From positions 1 through 41,773 of the forward strand of contig NZ_POUC01000020.1 in NCBI RefSeq assembly GCF_002891435.1: a stretch of 41,773 bases of DNA, in the 5' to 3' direction. The position numbers and the translations under genes were made by a program. This document shows, in pieces, positions 9,308-17,047 of the stretch. The stretch comes from Streptomyces cahuitamycinicus. Lineage in GTDB: Bacteria; Actinomycetota; Actinomycetes; Streptomycetales; Streptomycetaceae. The notes below the pieces were generated by a model that was given only the letters and a program-made list of their open reading frames with translations, was not told the origin of the DNA and searched no databases. Position 1 is the first letter of the stretch. The number at the start of each line of letters is the position of its first letter.

Positions 9308-9746
9308 AAGCCGCCAGGCACGCGGGTGAACCAGTTACTACGTGACCTTGCCGATGTCTCGAGACAGCAACCGCACACCAGGCTCTTCTCCGAGCAGCCC
9401 CGCTTGAGCCAGATCAGATGCCGCTCTCGCCGTACAGCAGGCGTGCCTCGTCTTCCGCTTGCCGCGCCACTTTCGCTGACGGTCGAGGATCGCCACGGTG
9501 CGCCGACGGATGGTCAGCAGTGCTTGCTGCGGGTCCTTGCCGCAGTCACCCAGCGTTTGCACGAGCTCCCCGAACGCCCCAGCACGGCCAGCACCGCCGC
9601 GGTGACGTTGGCTGCCGAGTCCTCCTTGCCGTCCTCGTCCAGCCGTCACCCTCGTCGTCTTCTTCGTCCCACGCCGGCCCGATTCCACCGCCCTCTGGGC
9701 TGGCAGGGTACCGGCCCGCCTGACCGCAGGCATCTAGCCTTTTAGG
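9308..9746. other. Region without an identifiable gene
   Basis: Several overlapping open frames exist on both strands, as expected at this GC content. None shows a recognisable motif, and codon use does not favour one frame throughout. A minus-strand segment around 9400-9560 (ELVQTLGDCGKDPQQALLTI) looks mildly protein-like but was not recognised. Confidence 0.3.
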
Positions 9747-10328
9747 ATGTACAAGCAGTGGTTCCAACCGGACCAGCCGACGGAAGGCGAGGAGGCCGCC
9801 CGGCCCTTCGTCCGAGTGTGGGCGGAAGCGGTCATCCGCCAGGCCCGGCGCACCGGGAAGCCCGGCAGGCCAGCGCCGACAACTCGCGAGCCTACGACCG
9901 CGCTGAGGACTTCAGCCCAGGCCCCGAGCTCGAGCACGACTTCCGTACGCAGTGGGCTGAGGTGCACCTTCTGGTGTGATGCGCCCACCAGTTGGAGCGG
10001 TGGCGCGGGCGCCTGGCACGGAGCGGGGCGAGACGCCGCCGCCTGAAGACCAGGACCTCAAACTTGCCCGGGACGCGCTGGAGCACCTGGACGAGGCCGT
10101 CTTCGCCGACGACCAGGCCCGCTCTCCAGCGGACAAGGGGTTCGCCGGCCGGGCCCTTCGCGGTCTGCCCGGTCAACGGCTGCGCCTTCCCTCGGCGGCG
10201 GCAGTCTCTTCGAGGTCCTGGACCGGAGCGGCTGGACCAGAAGGCCCTCGAGGTCGTGAAGTCCGTCTAACAGGAGCTGGCCGACCGGGCGGTGGCCGCC
10301 TACGCGGATCTCGCCGGCGGACGGTGAG
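9747..10328 (+). pseudogene. Frameshifted conserved hypothetical gene
   Basis: The gene opens with MYKQWFQPDQPTEGEEAARP at 9747. After about 40 residues a frame change leads to DRAEDFSPGPELEHDFRTQW and WAEVHLLV. A third frame from about 10040 gives PPEDQDLKLARDALEHLDEA, and a fourth piece reads ALEVVKSV near 10265. Joined together these pieces resemble a conserved actinobacterial hypothetical in which a helical region (HQLERW, DALEHLDEA) ends in a short C-terminal part. At least three frame changes are needed, so this is a pseudogene unless the indels are sequencing errors. Function unknown. Confidence 0.55.
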
Positions 10329-10463
10329 ACTTGCCGCGCGCCCGCGGCTTCCGGCAGGGGAAGCGGGCGGCCCGTCCGGGCAACGTGCGAGGAGCGCGGA
10401 CGGGCTCCAGCCTGGATTGTTCCTGACCGGCCGTGCCGGCGGACGCCGACAGGCCGGAACCCT

Positions 10464-10498
10464 CGTCCGTCGGTCACCGTCACGGTGACCGACGGACG
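10464..10498. terminator. Strong hairpin, probable intrinsic terminator
   Basis: Arms 10464-10479 and 10483-10498 are perfectly complementary over 16 bp with a 3-base TCA loop. There is no U-tract, as is common for actinobacterial terminators. It lies about 135 bases downstream of the frameshifted hypothetical gene and upstream of the next open frame. It could also be a palindromic binding site. Confidence 0.5.
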
Positions 10499-10657
10499 GA
10501 AGGACCGAAGGCGCTGACGCCCACACCGTCTGGGCTCGCTCGCCGACGCTGCCAGGGCCCGAGCCACGCTGGCATACGACGACCGGCTGGACCCTGCGGG
10601 GCACCCACGGTGCCGACAGCCGCGCACCAGCCCAACCCTGACCGAAGGCCCCAAGGC

Positions 10658-11332
10658 ATGGACAGAAGCCCTGAGCCCGACGCCACGCACGGGATGCCCC
10701 AGCCCGCCCCCGAAGAGAGCGTCGCAGTCGAATGGGCGGTGGCCCAGCGCAAGCAGCGGGCCATGGAACTCATCGCCTCGGTCATACCAGCCGACTCGGC
10801 AGGCGAGGAGATCACCCGCTCCTACGAGGAGTTCCGCGCATGGTGCGAGGACCCCGACGCACTGCAGGCGGCGCTGCGGAGGATCGTCGACATGGGGGCG
10901 GCCTCGCACCAGCGCCTGGAGCAGGCTGCCGCAGTATTGCCGCGCCCTCGCCCGACGGCCCGGAAAACTCCCGCGCCTGCCGCTCGGACGGCAACGGTGC
11001 CGCACACAGGCCGCCCGACAGGTCCAGAACCCCGCGGCACCGACTCCGCCGGGCCGGCCCCTGCCTGGAGAAAGTCCGGCAGCATCAAGGTCGGCCCGGG
11101 CGGTCAAGCGCTGTCCGGTGGCGGCTCAGGCGGCAGTCCAGTCGCGCAGTTGCCGGGAGGTCCGGGCGACGCCGAGCGCTCCCGAGGCCGCGTCGCGTAC
11201 CAGCGCGACGGCCGACTTGGGCGGGTAGTCCAGGGCGCGCTGGGTGGGCCGACCGTTGAGACAACGTTCCACTCGGCGACAGCCCGCTGCGACGCTCGTA
11301 GGGTGTCTAAATGCCCAAGCCGTTACGGATGA
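10658..11332 (+). CDS. Hypothetical protein, uncertain extent
   Basis: From ATG 10658 the first 100 or so residues look protein-like, with a helical segment (WAVAQRKQRAMELIASVIPA, then YEEFRAWCEDPDALQAALRR). The later part is Pro/Arg/Gly-rich and may not be coding, so the true end could be earlier through a missed frame change. No family was recognised. It is followed by a separate small-gene pair. Confidence 0.35.
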   Translation: MDRSPEPDATHGMPQPAPEESVAVEWAVAQRKQRAMELIASVIPADSAGEEITRSYEEFRAWCEDPDALQAALRRIVDMGAASHQRLEQAAAVLPRPRPTARKTPAPAARTATVPHTGRPTGPEPRGTDSAGPAPAWRKSGSIKVGPGGQALSGGGSGGSPVAQLPGGPGDAERSRGRVAYQRDGRLGRVVQGALGGPTVETTFHSATARCDARRVSKCPSRYG

Positions 11333-11604
11333 GCCGCCGCACATGGGTTGCCGCGTGGGCGGTGCTGTGCGTGGCCGCTATCGCTGCCACCGCCGCACTG
11401 AACGCCTCGCCGGCGCCTGACCCGCAGCCCGAGAAGCCCGTCAGCGCCGAGTGCGCCGAGTACATCGCGGACATCGAGACGCAGCTGGCCAAAGCTAAGG
11501 TGGAAGGCAACGACGACGACGGCGTGCTGGCTTTCACGCGAACCAGGGTCGGCGCGGACGACTGCAGCGATGAAGTTCTCGACCACTTCAGCGGCGACCG
11601 GTGA
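11311..11604 (+). CDS. Small exported or membrane-anchored protein
   Basis: The 97-aa product has a basic N terminus and one hydrophobic helix (TWVAAWAVLCVAAIAATAAL), then a short acidic extracytoplasmic domain of about 65 residues with two Cys (SAECAEY and DDCSDEVL) that could form a disulfide. It could also start at the ATG at 11329. Its stop codon overlaps the GTG start of the next gene, so the two are translationally coupled. Function unknown. Confidence 0.6.
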   Translation: MPKPLRMSRRTWVAAWAVLCVAAIAATAALNASPAPDPQPEKPVSAECAEYIADIETQLAKAKVEGNDDDGVLAFTRTRVGADDCSDEVLDHFSGDR

Positions 11605-11786
11605 GGCCCCCTATGGGGCTCGCCGCGATAGCGGGGCTGATCTGCGCCGGTGTCGTGCCGATCATCGCCGTGAGCGCCGCGACGGAGCCGGAGGCGCAGC
11701 CCACGCCGCCGCGGTTGTACTCCTCCTGCTTGGCGGCCGACACCCAGCCGATGCCTGTGGGCGACGACCCGTGCGACGGCCGTTGA
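11601..11786 (+). CDS. Small exported protein, coupled to upstream gene
   Basis: The GTG start at 11601 overlaps the preceding TGA in a GTGA. The 61-aa product is one hydrophobic segment (GLAAIAGLICAGVVPIIAV) followed by about 35 residues with two Cys (SSCLAAD, DDPCDG). With the previous gene it makes a two-cistron unit of signal-anchored Cys-containing small proteins. Pairs of small membrane proteins occur near transfer functions of actinobacterial mobile elements, but nothing here proves that link. Confidence 0.55.
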   Translation: MRPPMGLAAIAGLICAGVVPIIAVSAATEPEAQPTPPRLYSSCLAADTQPMPVGDDPCDGR

Positions 11787-12022
11787 AGAACCACTGAGTG
11801 ACTGGCCGCCGCAGGACGGCGACTGAGGCCCCTGCCCGTACGCATGTCCGGGAGGCCGATAGTGAGCACCCAGGCGCCATTCGCCACAGCCCTGACGCTC
11901 GCCTGCACCGGCCATGGCGAGCTGGCGGTATTCCCGCTGGGCACAACGTCTCCTGCCCGCCGCGCCGACGGCCCACAACGAACACCGCACATGCCGGCTC
12001 CCCGACGACCGTGCCCGCCTGA

Positions 12023-12349
12023 AAGACCACCTCGGGCACCACCACACTGATCGACCTGACCTACGGCTACAAGAACACCGCGGGCAAGGACACCACCAAG
12101 ATCCGCACCCGCACCGACAACCTCACCAAGAACAAGACCACCTACGACTACGACTCCCAGGACCGTCTCCGTTACGCCCTGGAAGGCGACTCCGCGGGCA
12201 CCCGGAAGGCGTCGTGGCTGTACTGCTGGGACAGGGCCGGCAACCTCACGAGCCAGGACGGAAGCAAGAACGCCTGCCCCGGTGGCACCACCTACACCCA
12301 CGACGACGCGAGCGAGCTGACCGGCAAGAACGGCTCCACCACGGGCTAG
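12023..12349 (+). pseudogene. RHS/YD-repeat protein fragment
   Basis: Between in-frame stops, the plus strand reads tandem YD-repeat units: TYGYKNTAGKDTTKIRTRTD, TTYDYDSQDRLRYALEGDS, WLYCWDRAGNLTSQDGS and TTYTHDDASELTGKNGSTTG. These are typical of RHS-repeat shell proteins, which are large secreted toxin-delivery proteins. Both ends are cut. The frame ends at a TAG (12347-12349) where RHS proteins usually continue with WSYD, so a Trp codon may have become a stop. No toxin or immunity gene was found beside it. Confidence 0.75.
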
Positions 12350-12690
12350 TCCTACGGTCTCTGACCTGGCCCAGCTGTGCGGCCGTTGCCGTACCGACGT
12401 CGCCCCTTTTTCTCGCCCATGGTCCTCTTTGTCCCTTCGAGTGCCCCCGTGACCACAGCAGCTCTCCTCTGGGGCGGGCAGCCGCCACCCAAGACCCGAT
12501 GTACGCGAGCGACAACGTGAAGCTGCGCGGAGATTTCAGTGTGCTCTCAGTGTGCTCGCCGACGGGCCGGCTGGTGGTGCACTACGCATGAGGCGCTGGG
12601 AGCGCAGTCCTGGAACCTTCACCTCAGCGACGCCCCCAACCAGGGGCTGAGGCGGGCTGTGCAGCGGACCCGGCGCTGGGTGGGGTGGTC
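12350..12690. other. Spacer between RHS fragment and lamin-tail gene
   Basis: No gene is supported. A plus-strand stretch ending at 12591 (DNVKLRGDFSVLSVCSPTGR) is mildly protein-like and could be another gene remnant, but I did not recognise it. Confidence 0.3.
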
Positions 12691-13198
12691 TCAGCCGTGG
12701 AAGTTGATGTGCCGTTGCCGTCGGGGTCATCGTTGCGGTTGGTGTAGGCGTGGACGTCAGCGCGGCTGCCGGAGGGCTTGTACAGGTAGATGGTGTCCTT
12801 GTCGTTGTTCCACAGGAAGTTGCAGTTGTCCCGGTGGACGACGTTGTGGGTGTCGGGTCCGTGCCGTGGCCGCCGCGCAGCTTCACATAGTCGCCCGGCT
12901 GCAGGCAGTGGTTGGCGGTGAAGGTGAAGCGGTTACCGGTGGCGTCCTTGACGACGTAGCCCTTGAGGTTGATCTTCGAGCGGGAGGAGTAGTTCTTCAC
13001 CGTCAGGTACTCCTCGTCGGTGTTGCCCGAGGAGCAGCTGTTGGAGTCCCGTCCGGGCGCGTCGTACTGGGCTCCGCGGATCTTCAGTGCGGAGCTGTAT
13101 TCGGCGGCGTGTGCGGGAACGCAGGACAGATCGGTCAGCGCGCCGGCCGTAGCAGCGGCAGCCGTAACGAGGTTCTTGCGCAAGACCGGGCTCGCCAT
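12691..13198 (-). pseudogene. Secreted lamin-tail-domain protein, frameshifted
   Basis: ATG 13198 starts an Ala-rich signal peptide, followed by a lamin-tail domain (LTD) in which the strands ALKIRGAQYDAPG, EEYLTVKNYSS, INLKGYVVKDATGNRFTF and LQPGDYVKLRGGHGTD are clear. After GHGTD the frame must change to give NVVHRDNCNFLWNNDKDTIY and VHAYTNRNDDPDGNGT. One more single-base shift gives the usual end INFHG and a TGA at 12691-12693. The two frame changes are either real inactivation or sequencing indels, because the protein is otherwise complete. The LTD is typically found in secreted Streptomyces proteins. A second, truncated copy of its start region lies at 16940-17047. Confidence 0.75.
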
Positions 13199-13233
13199 GG
13201 TTGAGCGGGTGGTGTCGTCTGTGCAGGACACGC
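13195..13233 (-). repeat. 39-bp repeat, copy A (leader and start of lamin-tail gene)
   Basis: This 39-bp block covers the start codon and leader of the lamin-tail gene. It is identical, in opposite orientation, to 16940-16978. Similarity continues with mismatches into the signal-peptide codons. Confidence 0.85.
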
Positions 13234-13340
13234 ACCCGTGCTCGGTGGTTGCGCAGAGATGGGGACCTTCACCCGTTCGAAGGACGTGGATGTACGTTGC
13301 CTGCGGCGGCGAGGCCCGGCCATCGGCGCGACTTGCCTCC

Positions 13341-13706
13341 ACCCGCCTGTTCAAGCAGACCTTCGGCTGGACGAAGCCCCGGCTGCGAGAACCGGAAGCT
13401 GCCGACCGGTGGACCTGGCTGATCATCGCCGCCTACACCCGGCTCCGGCTCGCCCGCCCACTGACCCAGGACCTGTGGCACCCGTGGGAGAAGCCAGCCC
13501 CGCCAAACCGGCTCACCCCCGCCCGGGTCTGCCGGACCTTTCGGAACCTCCGCGAGCACATGCCCTGCCCCGCCAGAGCGCCGAAAACCCCACCGGCCCG
13601 GCCCCGGACGGCCAACTGGCACGAAGAAAAGACACCGGGCACCCCGCTACGACGTGGGCAAAACCGTCCGCCGCGAGAAGACCCTTATCGTCCTACAACG
13701 GCTTAA
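13341..13706 (+). pseudogene. C-terminal transposase fragment
   Basis: The plus strand reads RLFKQTFGWTKPRLREPEAA, then WTWLIIAAYTRLRLARPLTQ, then LTPARVCRTFRNLRE. I recognise this as the C-terminal region of a common Streptomyces DDE transposase family. A frame change near 13606 restores the usual tail (RYDVGKTVRREKTLIVLQRL). The catalytic N-terminal two thirds are absent; the homology starts abruptly at about 13341. It is the nearest IS debris to the lamin-tail gene and may mark the recombination point. Confidence 0.7.
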
Positions 13707-13874
13707 AAGGAGCGCGGGTCGGATGCCGGGCTGTCGGGTGTGCGGCGGCGGGACCCCGCCGGGGCGGACCCCCCCGACACGGTCGACCTCATCGGCACCG
13801 TCCAGATCGACTTCGATGCCCAGCGCTCCCTGGATCAGCATTGGACCGACGAGAACTCCACGTTGACGAGCAGT

Positions 13875-15800
13875 TCAGGGCTTGTTCGCGTACAGGGCCT
13901 CGATGACGTCCGCGTATGCCGCCGTCGCCGCCTGGCGCTTGACCTTCAGGGACGGGGTCAGCAGCCCGTTCTCCTCGGTGAAGTCGCCCTCGACGAGGGT
14001 GAAGGCGCGGATCGACTCGGCGCGCGAGACGGCCTCGTTGGCATGGTCGACCGCCTTCTGCACGTCGGCGCGCAGGCGTTCGTCGTGGACCAGCTCGGAC
14101 ATCGGGGTGTCGGCGGGGAGTTTGCGGACCGCCAGCCAGTGGGCGAGGGCTTCCGGGTCGAGGGTGATCAGGGCGGCGACGTAGGGGCGGTTGTCGCCGA
14201 CGACGAGGCACTGGCCGACGGGCGGGCGGCTGCGCAGGCGGTCCTCCAGGACGGCCGGGGAGACGTTCTTGCCGCCGGTGGTGACGAGGATGTCCTTCTT
14301 GCGGCCGGTGATGGTGAGGTAGCCGTCCTCGTCGAGGGAGCCGAGGTCGCCGGTGGCGAACCAGCCGTCCTCCAGGGCCTCCCCGGTCGCGGCCGGGTTG
14401 TTCCAGTAGGCGCCGAAGACGATGCCGCCCTTGATGAGGACCTCGCCGTCGTCGGCGATGCGGACGGCGGTGCCGGGCACCGGGAGGCCGACCGTGCCGG
14501 GGCGGGGGTCCAGAGGCGGGACGATGGTGGCGGCGGCGGTGGTCTCGGTGAGGCCGTACCCCTCGTAGATGAGGATGCCGGCCGCGTAGAAGAAGAGGTT
14601 CAGGTCGCGGTCGAGGGGGCTGCCGCCGCTGATGGCGTAGCGCACGCGGCCACCGAGTTCCTTGCGGATGCGGCGGTAGACCAGCAGGTCGTACAGGGCG
14701 CACGCGGTGCGCAGTCCGGGGCCGGGTCCGGGGCCCTTGTCCAGGAACCGGTTCATGTGGGCGTGGCCGAAGCGGACGGCGATGCGGTGGGCGCGGTCGA
14801 AGGAGGCGCCGCGGCCGAGCTTCTCGGCCGTGGCACGGCCGGTGTCGTGGATCTTCTCGAAGAGGTACGGGACGCCGACCAGGAAGGTCGGGCGGAACGC
14901 CCTGAGGGCCGGGCGGAGTTCGTCGGGCTTGATGCTCGGGCAGTGGCCGATCTCGATGCGGCCCATCAGGCAGGCGATCTGCAGGGTGCGGCCGAGGATG
15001 TGCGCGAGCGGGAGGAAGAGGAGCGTCGAAGCGGTCTCGCCGGTGACCTCCTTGAACAGGGGGTGCAGCAGTTCGACGGTGTTGGCGGCTTCGGCGTGCA
15101 GGTTGGCGTGGGTGAGGACGCAGCCCTTGGGGCGGCCGGTGGTGCCGGAGGTGTAGCAGAGGGTCGCGGTGGTGTCGGGGGTCAGGGCGGCGCGGCGCTT
15201 GGTGACCTCCTCATCGGGGACGTCCCGGCCAAGGGCGGTGAGGTCGTCGAGGGCGCCGCCGTCCAGCTGCCAGACGCGCGGGGGTTCGGGGTGGGCGGCC
15301 GTGCCGGTCAGGACGGTGCCGGCGTTCGCGGCAGTCTCGGTGACCACGTGGCGGGCGCCCGAGTCGCGGACGATCCATTCCACCTGGTCGGCGGAGGATG
15401 TGGCGTAGACCGGGACGGTCTGGCCGCCCGCCGACCAGATCGCGAAGTCCAGGACCGTCCACTCGTAGCGGGTGCGGGACATGACGGCGACGCGGCCGCC
15501 CGGTTCGAGGCCGGCCGCGATCAGGCCCTTGGCCACGGCGGTGACCTCGCGGGCGAAGGCCGCCGCCGTGACGGGCTGCCAGGTGCCGTGCCGCTCGCGG
15601 CGCAGGACCACGGCGTCGGGGGCCTCGGCCGCGTTGGTAGAGGGGATGTCGGCGATGCTGCCGGTCGTCGGGCGGGGCGCGAGGGGAGCCGTGCGGGCCT
15701 CGCGGACGACGCCCCGCTCGTCCCTGACGGTGTCGGCCTTCGTGCGAATCGCCAGGTCGGTGCGGTGTTTCGCCCGTTGCAGATCCTTGCGTACGCCCAT
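13875..15800 (-). CDS. Long-chain fatty-acid-CoA ligase (AMP-forming)
   Basis: This 641-aa protein belongs to the adenylate-forming superfamily and should activate fatty acids to acyl-CoA through acyl-AMP. Seen motifs are the P-loop-like YTSGTTGRPKGC, the aromatic-acid motif region EGYGLTETTAA, DGWFATGDLGSLDEDGYL, the hinge and core GRKKDILVTTGGKNVSP, and a late Lys (SLKVKRQ). Length and order match the FadD15-like group of actinobacteria, so I read it as intact. Start ATG 15800 gives MGVRKDLQRAKHRTDLAI. A palindromic operator-like site lies 60-75 bases upstream. The gene is on the same strand as, and downstream of, the vWFA remnant. Confidence 0.92.
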   Translation of the reverse strand: MGVRKDLQRAKHRTDLAIRTKADTVRDERGVVREARTAPLAPRPTTGSIADIPSTNAAEAPDAVVLRRERHGTWQPVTAAAFAREVTAVAKGLIAAGLEPGGRVAVMSRTRYEWTVLDFAIWSAGGQTVPVYATSSADQVEWIVRDSGARHVVTETAANAGTVLTGTAAHPEPPRVWQLDGGALDDLTALGRDVPDEEVTKRRAALTPDTTATLCYTSGTTGRPKGCVLTHANLHAEAANTVELLHPLFKEVTGETASTLLFLPLAHILGRTLQIACLMGRIEIGHCPSIKPDELRPALRAFRPTFLVGVPYLFEKIHDTGRATAEKLGRGASFDRAHRIAVRFGHAHMNRFLDKGPGPGPGLRTACALYDLLVYRRIRKELGGRVRYAISGGSPLDRDLNLFFYAAGILIYEGYGLTETTAAATIVPPLDPRPGTVGLPVPGTAVRIADDGEVLIKGGIVFGAYWNNPAATGEALEDGWFATGDLGSLDEDGYLTITGRKKDILVTTGGKNVSPAVLEDRLRSRPPVGQCLVVGDNRPYVAALITLDPEALAHWLAVRKLPADTPMSELVHDERLRADVQKAVDHANEAVSRAESIRAFTLVEGDFTEENGLLTPSLKVKRQAATAAYADVIEALYANKP

Positions 15801-15860
15801 GACGGCTCCCGGTCGCGGATGAGGCTGACGTGCTGTCGCATTTACTTACTCGGGAGTCAA

Positions 15861-15876
15861 CTTACCCATAAGTAAG
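15861..15876. promoter_or_regulatory. Palindromic operator upstream of the acyl-CoA ligase gene
   Basis: The 16-bp site CTTACCCATAAGTAAG is an imperfect palindrome (arms CTTAC and GTAAG). It lies in a local AT-rich patch; a second half-like motif (TTTACTTACTCGG) follows nearer the gene at 15841-15853. This looks like a TetR-family operator, in keeping with FadR-type control of fatty-acid ligases, but no such regulator is encoded next to it. Confidence 0.5.
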
Positions 15877-15896
15877 CCTAGGTCAATGGGCGGGGG

Positions 15897-16680
15897 TCAC
15901 ATCATGCGATTCGCGGTGTCGATCGCCTCGGCGAGCCCGCGGATCTCCTCGCTCTCCGTGCTGTCGGCCAAGTCATCGGCGTGGTCGGCGAGTTCGTCCC
16001 GCCGTGGGGCGTCGGGCAGGTCGTGGTCGCCGTGGCCGAGGGCGTCGGCGAAGTAGGCGGTCGTGGCGGCGATCCGCAGGCCGCGGCTCGCGCTCTCCAG
16101 ACGGAGTCGTCGAGGGCGTCGGTCTCCAGGTCGCCGGTCTCCTCGTGCGGGTCGCGGGTCGCGGGTCGCGGGTCTCCGGGTCTCCGGGTCGAGCCAGCGG
16201 ACGGTGGCGGTGGCGAGGTGGCCCCGGGCGCCGGGCTCGGTGCGCACGGCGTACAGGGCGGTGACCGTGCGGCCGGGGCCGACTTCGCCGCCGTCGACCC
16301 GGTCGTCGCGGAAGTCCTCGTCGGCGACGCGGCGGTTGTCGTAGCCGATGAGGCGGAACTCCTCGACCGTCTCGGGGTCGAAGGCGACCTGCGCCTTGGC
16401 GTCGCGGGCGGTGAGGTCGATGTTGCGCGGGAGCTGCTCGGAGAAGACCTCGCGGGCCTCGTCCTCGTCGGACACGTAGACGGTGTGGCCGTCGCCCTTG
16501 TCTGCGAGCCTCTCCATGAGGGCGTCGCCGTAGTCGCTGCCGACGCCGACGCCGAAGAGGGTGATGCCGTGCTCGCGGCGTTCGCCGGAGATGCGCTCCA
16601 GGATGCTGTCCGCGTCGGTGTCGCCGGTGTTGGCGAGGGCGTCCGAGATGAGGACGACCCGGTTGGTGGCGCCCTCGCGA
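15897..16680 (-). pseudogene. von Willebrand factor A (YfbK-like) gene, 5'-truncated
   Basis: The minus strand reads part of a vWFA domain (GATNRVVLISDALANTGDTD, then GITLFGVGVGSDYGDALMER) and the following domain typical of YfbK-like proteins (VFSEQLPRNIDLTARDAKAQ; YDNRRVADEDFRDD; ATTAYFADALG), ending at 15897. The first half, including the MIDAS DxSxS loop, is missing, replaced at 16681 by an IS5-type transposase fragment. In the linker after DPETRRP the reading runs through a tandem repeat (about 16148-16193) and is Arg-rich for about 25 residues. The neighbouring frame there reads ETGDLETDALDDSVW, so two compensating indels seem to have happened. Confidence 0.7.
16148..16193. repeat. Short tandem repeats of GGGTCGC and GGGTCTCC type
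   Basis: Successive copies of a 7-bp unit (GGGTCGC) are followed by two copies of an 8-bp unit (GGGTCTCC). They lie inside the vWFA remnant and coincide with the start of its out-of-frame patch, so slippage here is the likely cause of the first indel. Confidence 0.7.
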
Positions 16681-16682
16681 AA

Positions 16683-16913
16683 GAATGATCAGGCCGCCAA
16701 CCGCAGGAAGAAGGGCAGCAGGGGCGGCAGGCCCGTCACCCACGACCCCGGCCTCTACCGCGACCGCAACACGGTTGAGCGGGCCATCAACAAGATGAAG
16801 GACTGGCGGGGCATCGCGACCCGCTATGACAGGTCGCCCGAGAGCTACCTCCCCGGACTCCCCCTCTCCGCGCAGCGACCAACTGGATCCGCAGTCTTCT
16901 GAAAGCCCCTTGA
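16683..16913 (+). pseudogene. IS5-family transposase, C-terminal fragment
   Basis: The plus strand reads RRKKGSRGGRPVTHDPGLYR, then NTVERAINKMKDWRGIATRY and DRSPESYL. This is the conserved end of a different IS5-family subgroup from the complete element at 4124, including the catalytic-Glu segment. The final residues (NWIRSLLKAP, TGA at 16911-16913) need a frame change. No N-terminal half and no terminal repeats were seen. It abuts the truncated vWFA gene on one side and the lamin-tail leader copy on the other. Confidence 0.75.
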
Positions 16914-16939
16914 TCACAACCGCAGACAGTCCCCTAGGC

Positions 16940-17047
16940 GCGTGTCCTGCACAGACGACACCACCCGCTCAACCATGGGGAGCTCGCTCGGGCGCAAGAC
17001 CCTCGGCTGCCGCTGTTGCGGCCGGCACGAGGTCTGCGGCCGGCGCT
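16940..17047 (+). pseudogene. Truncated second copy of the lamin-tail gene start
   Basis: The block 16940-16978 is identical to the leader and start of the lamin-tail gene (copy at 13195-13233, inverted). After the ATG at 16975 it diverges and soon loses frame but still resembles the Ala-rich signal peptide. It ends where the YdcF-like gene's 3' end begins, so nothing of the lamin-tail domain itself is left. Confidence 0.7.

Noticed and set aside
11126..11240. Minus-strand segment reading DYPPKSAVALVRDAASGALG
   Set aside because: Protein-like, and could be a gene end, but it is short, unrecognised and overlaps another uncertain frame.
13740..15875. 711-codon plus-strand frame over the acyl-CoA ligase
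   Set aside because: Rich in Gly/Ala/Asp/Val without motifs, and fully explained as the reverse frame of a clearly recognised enzyme.
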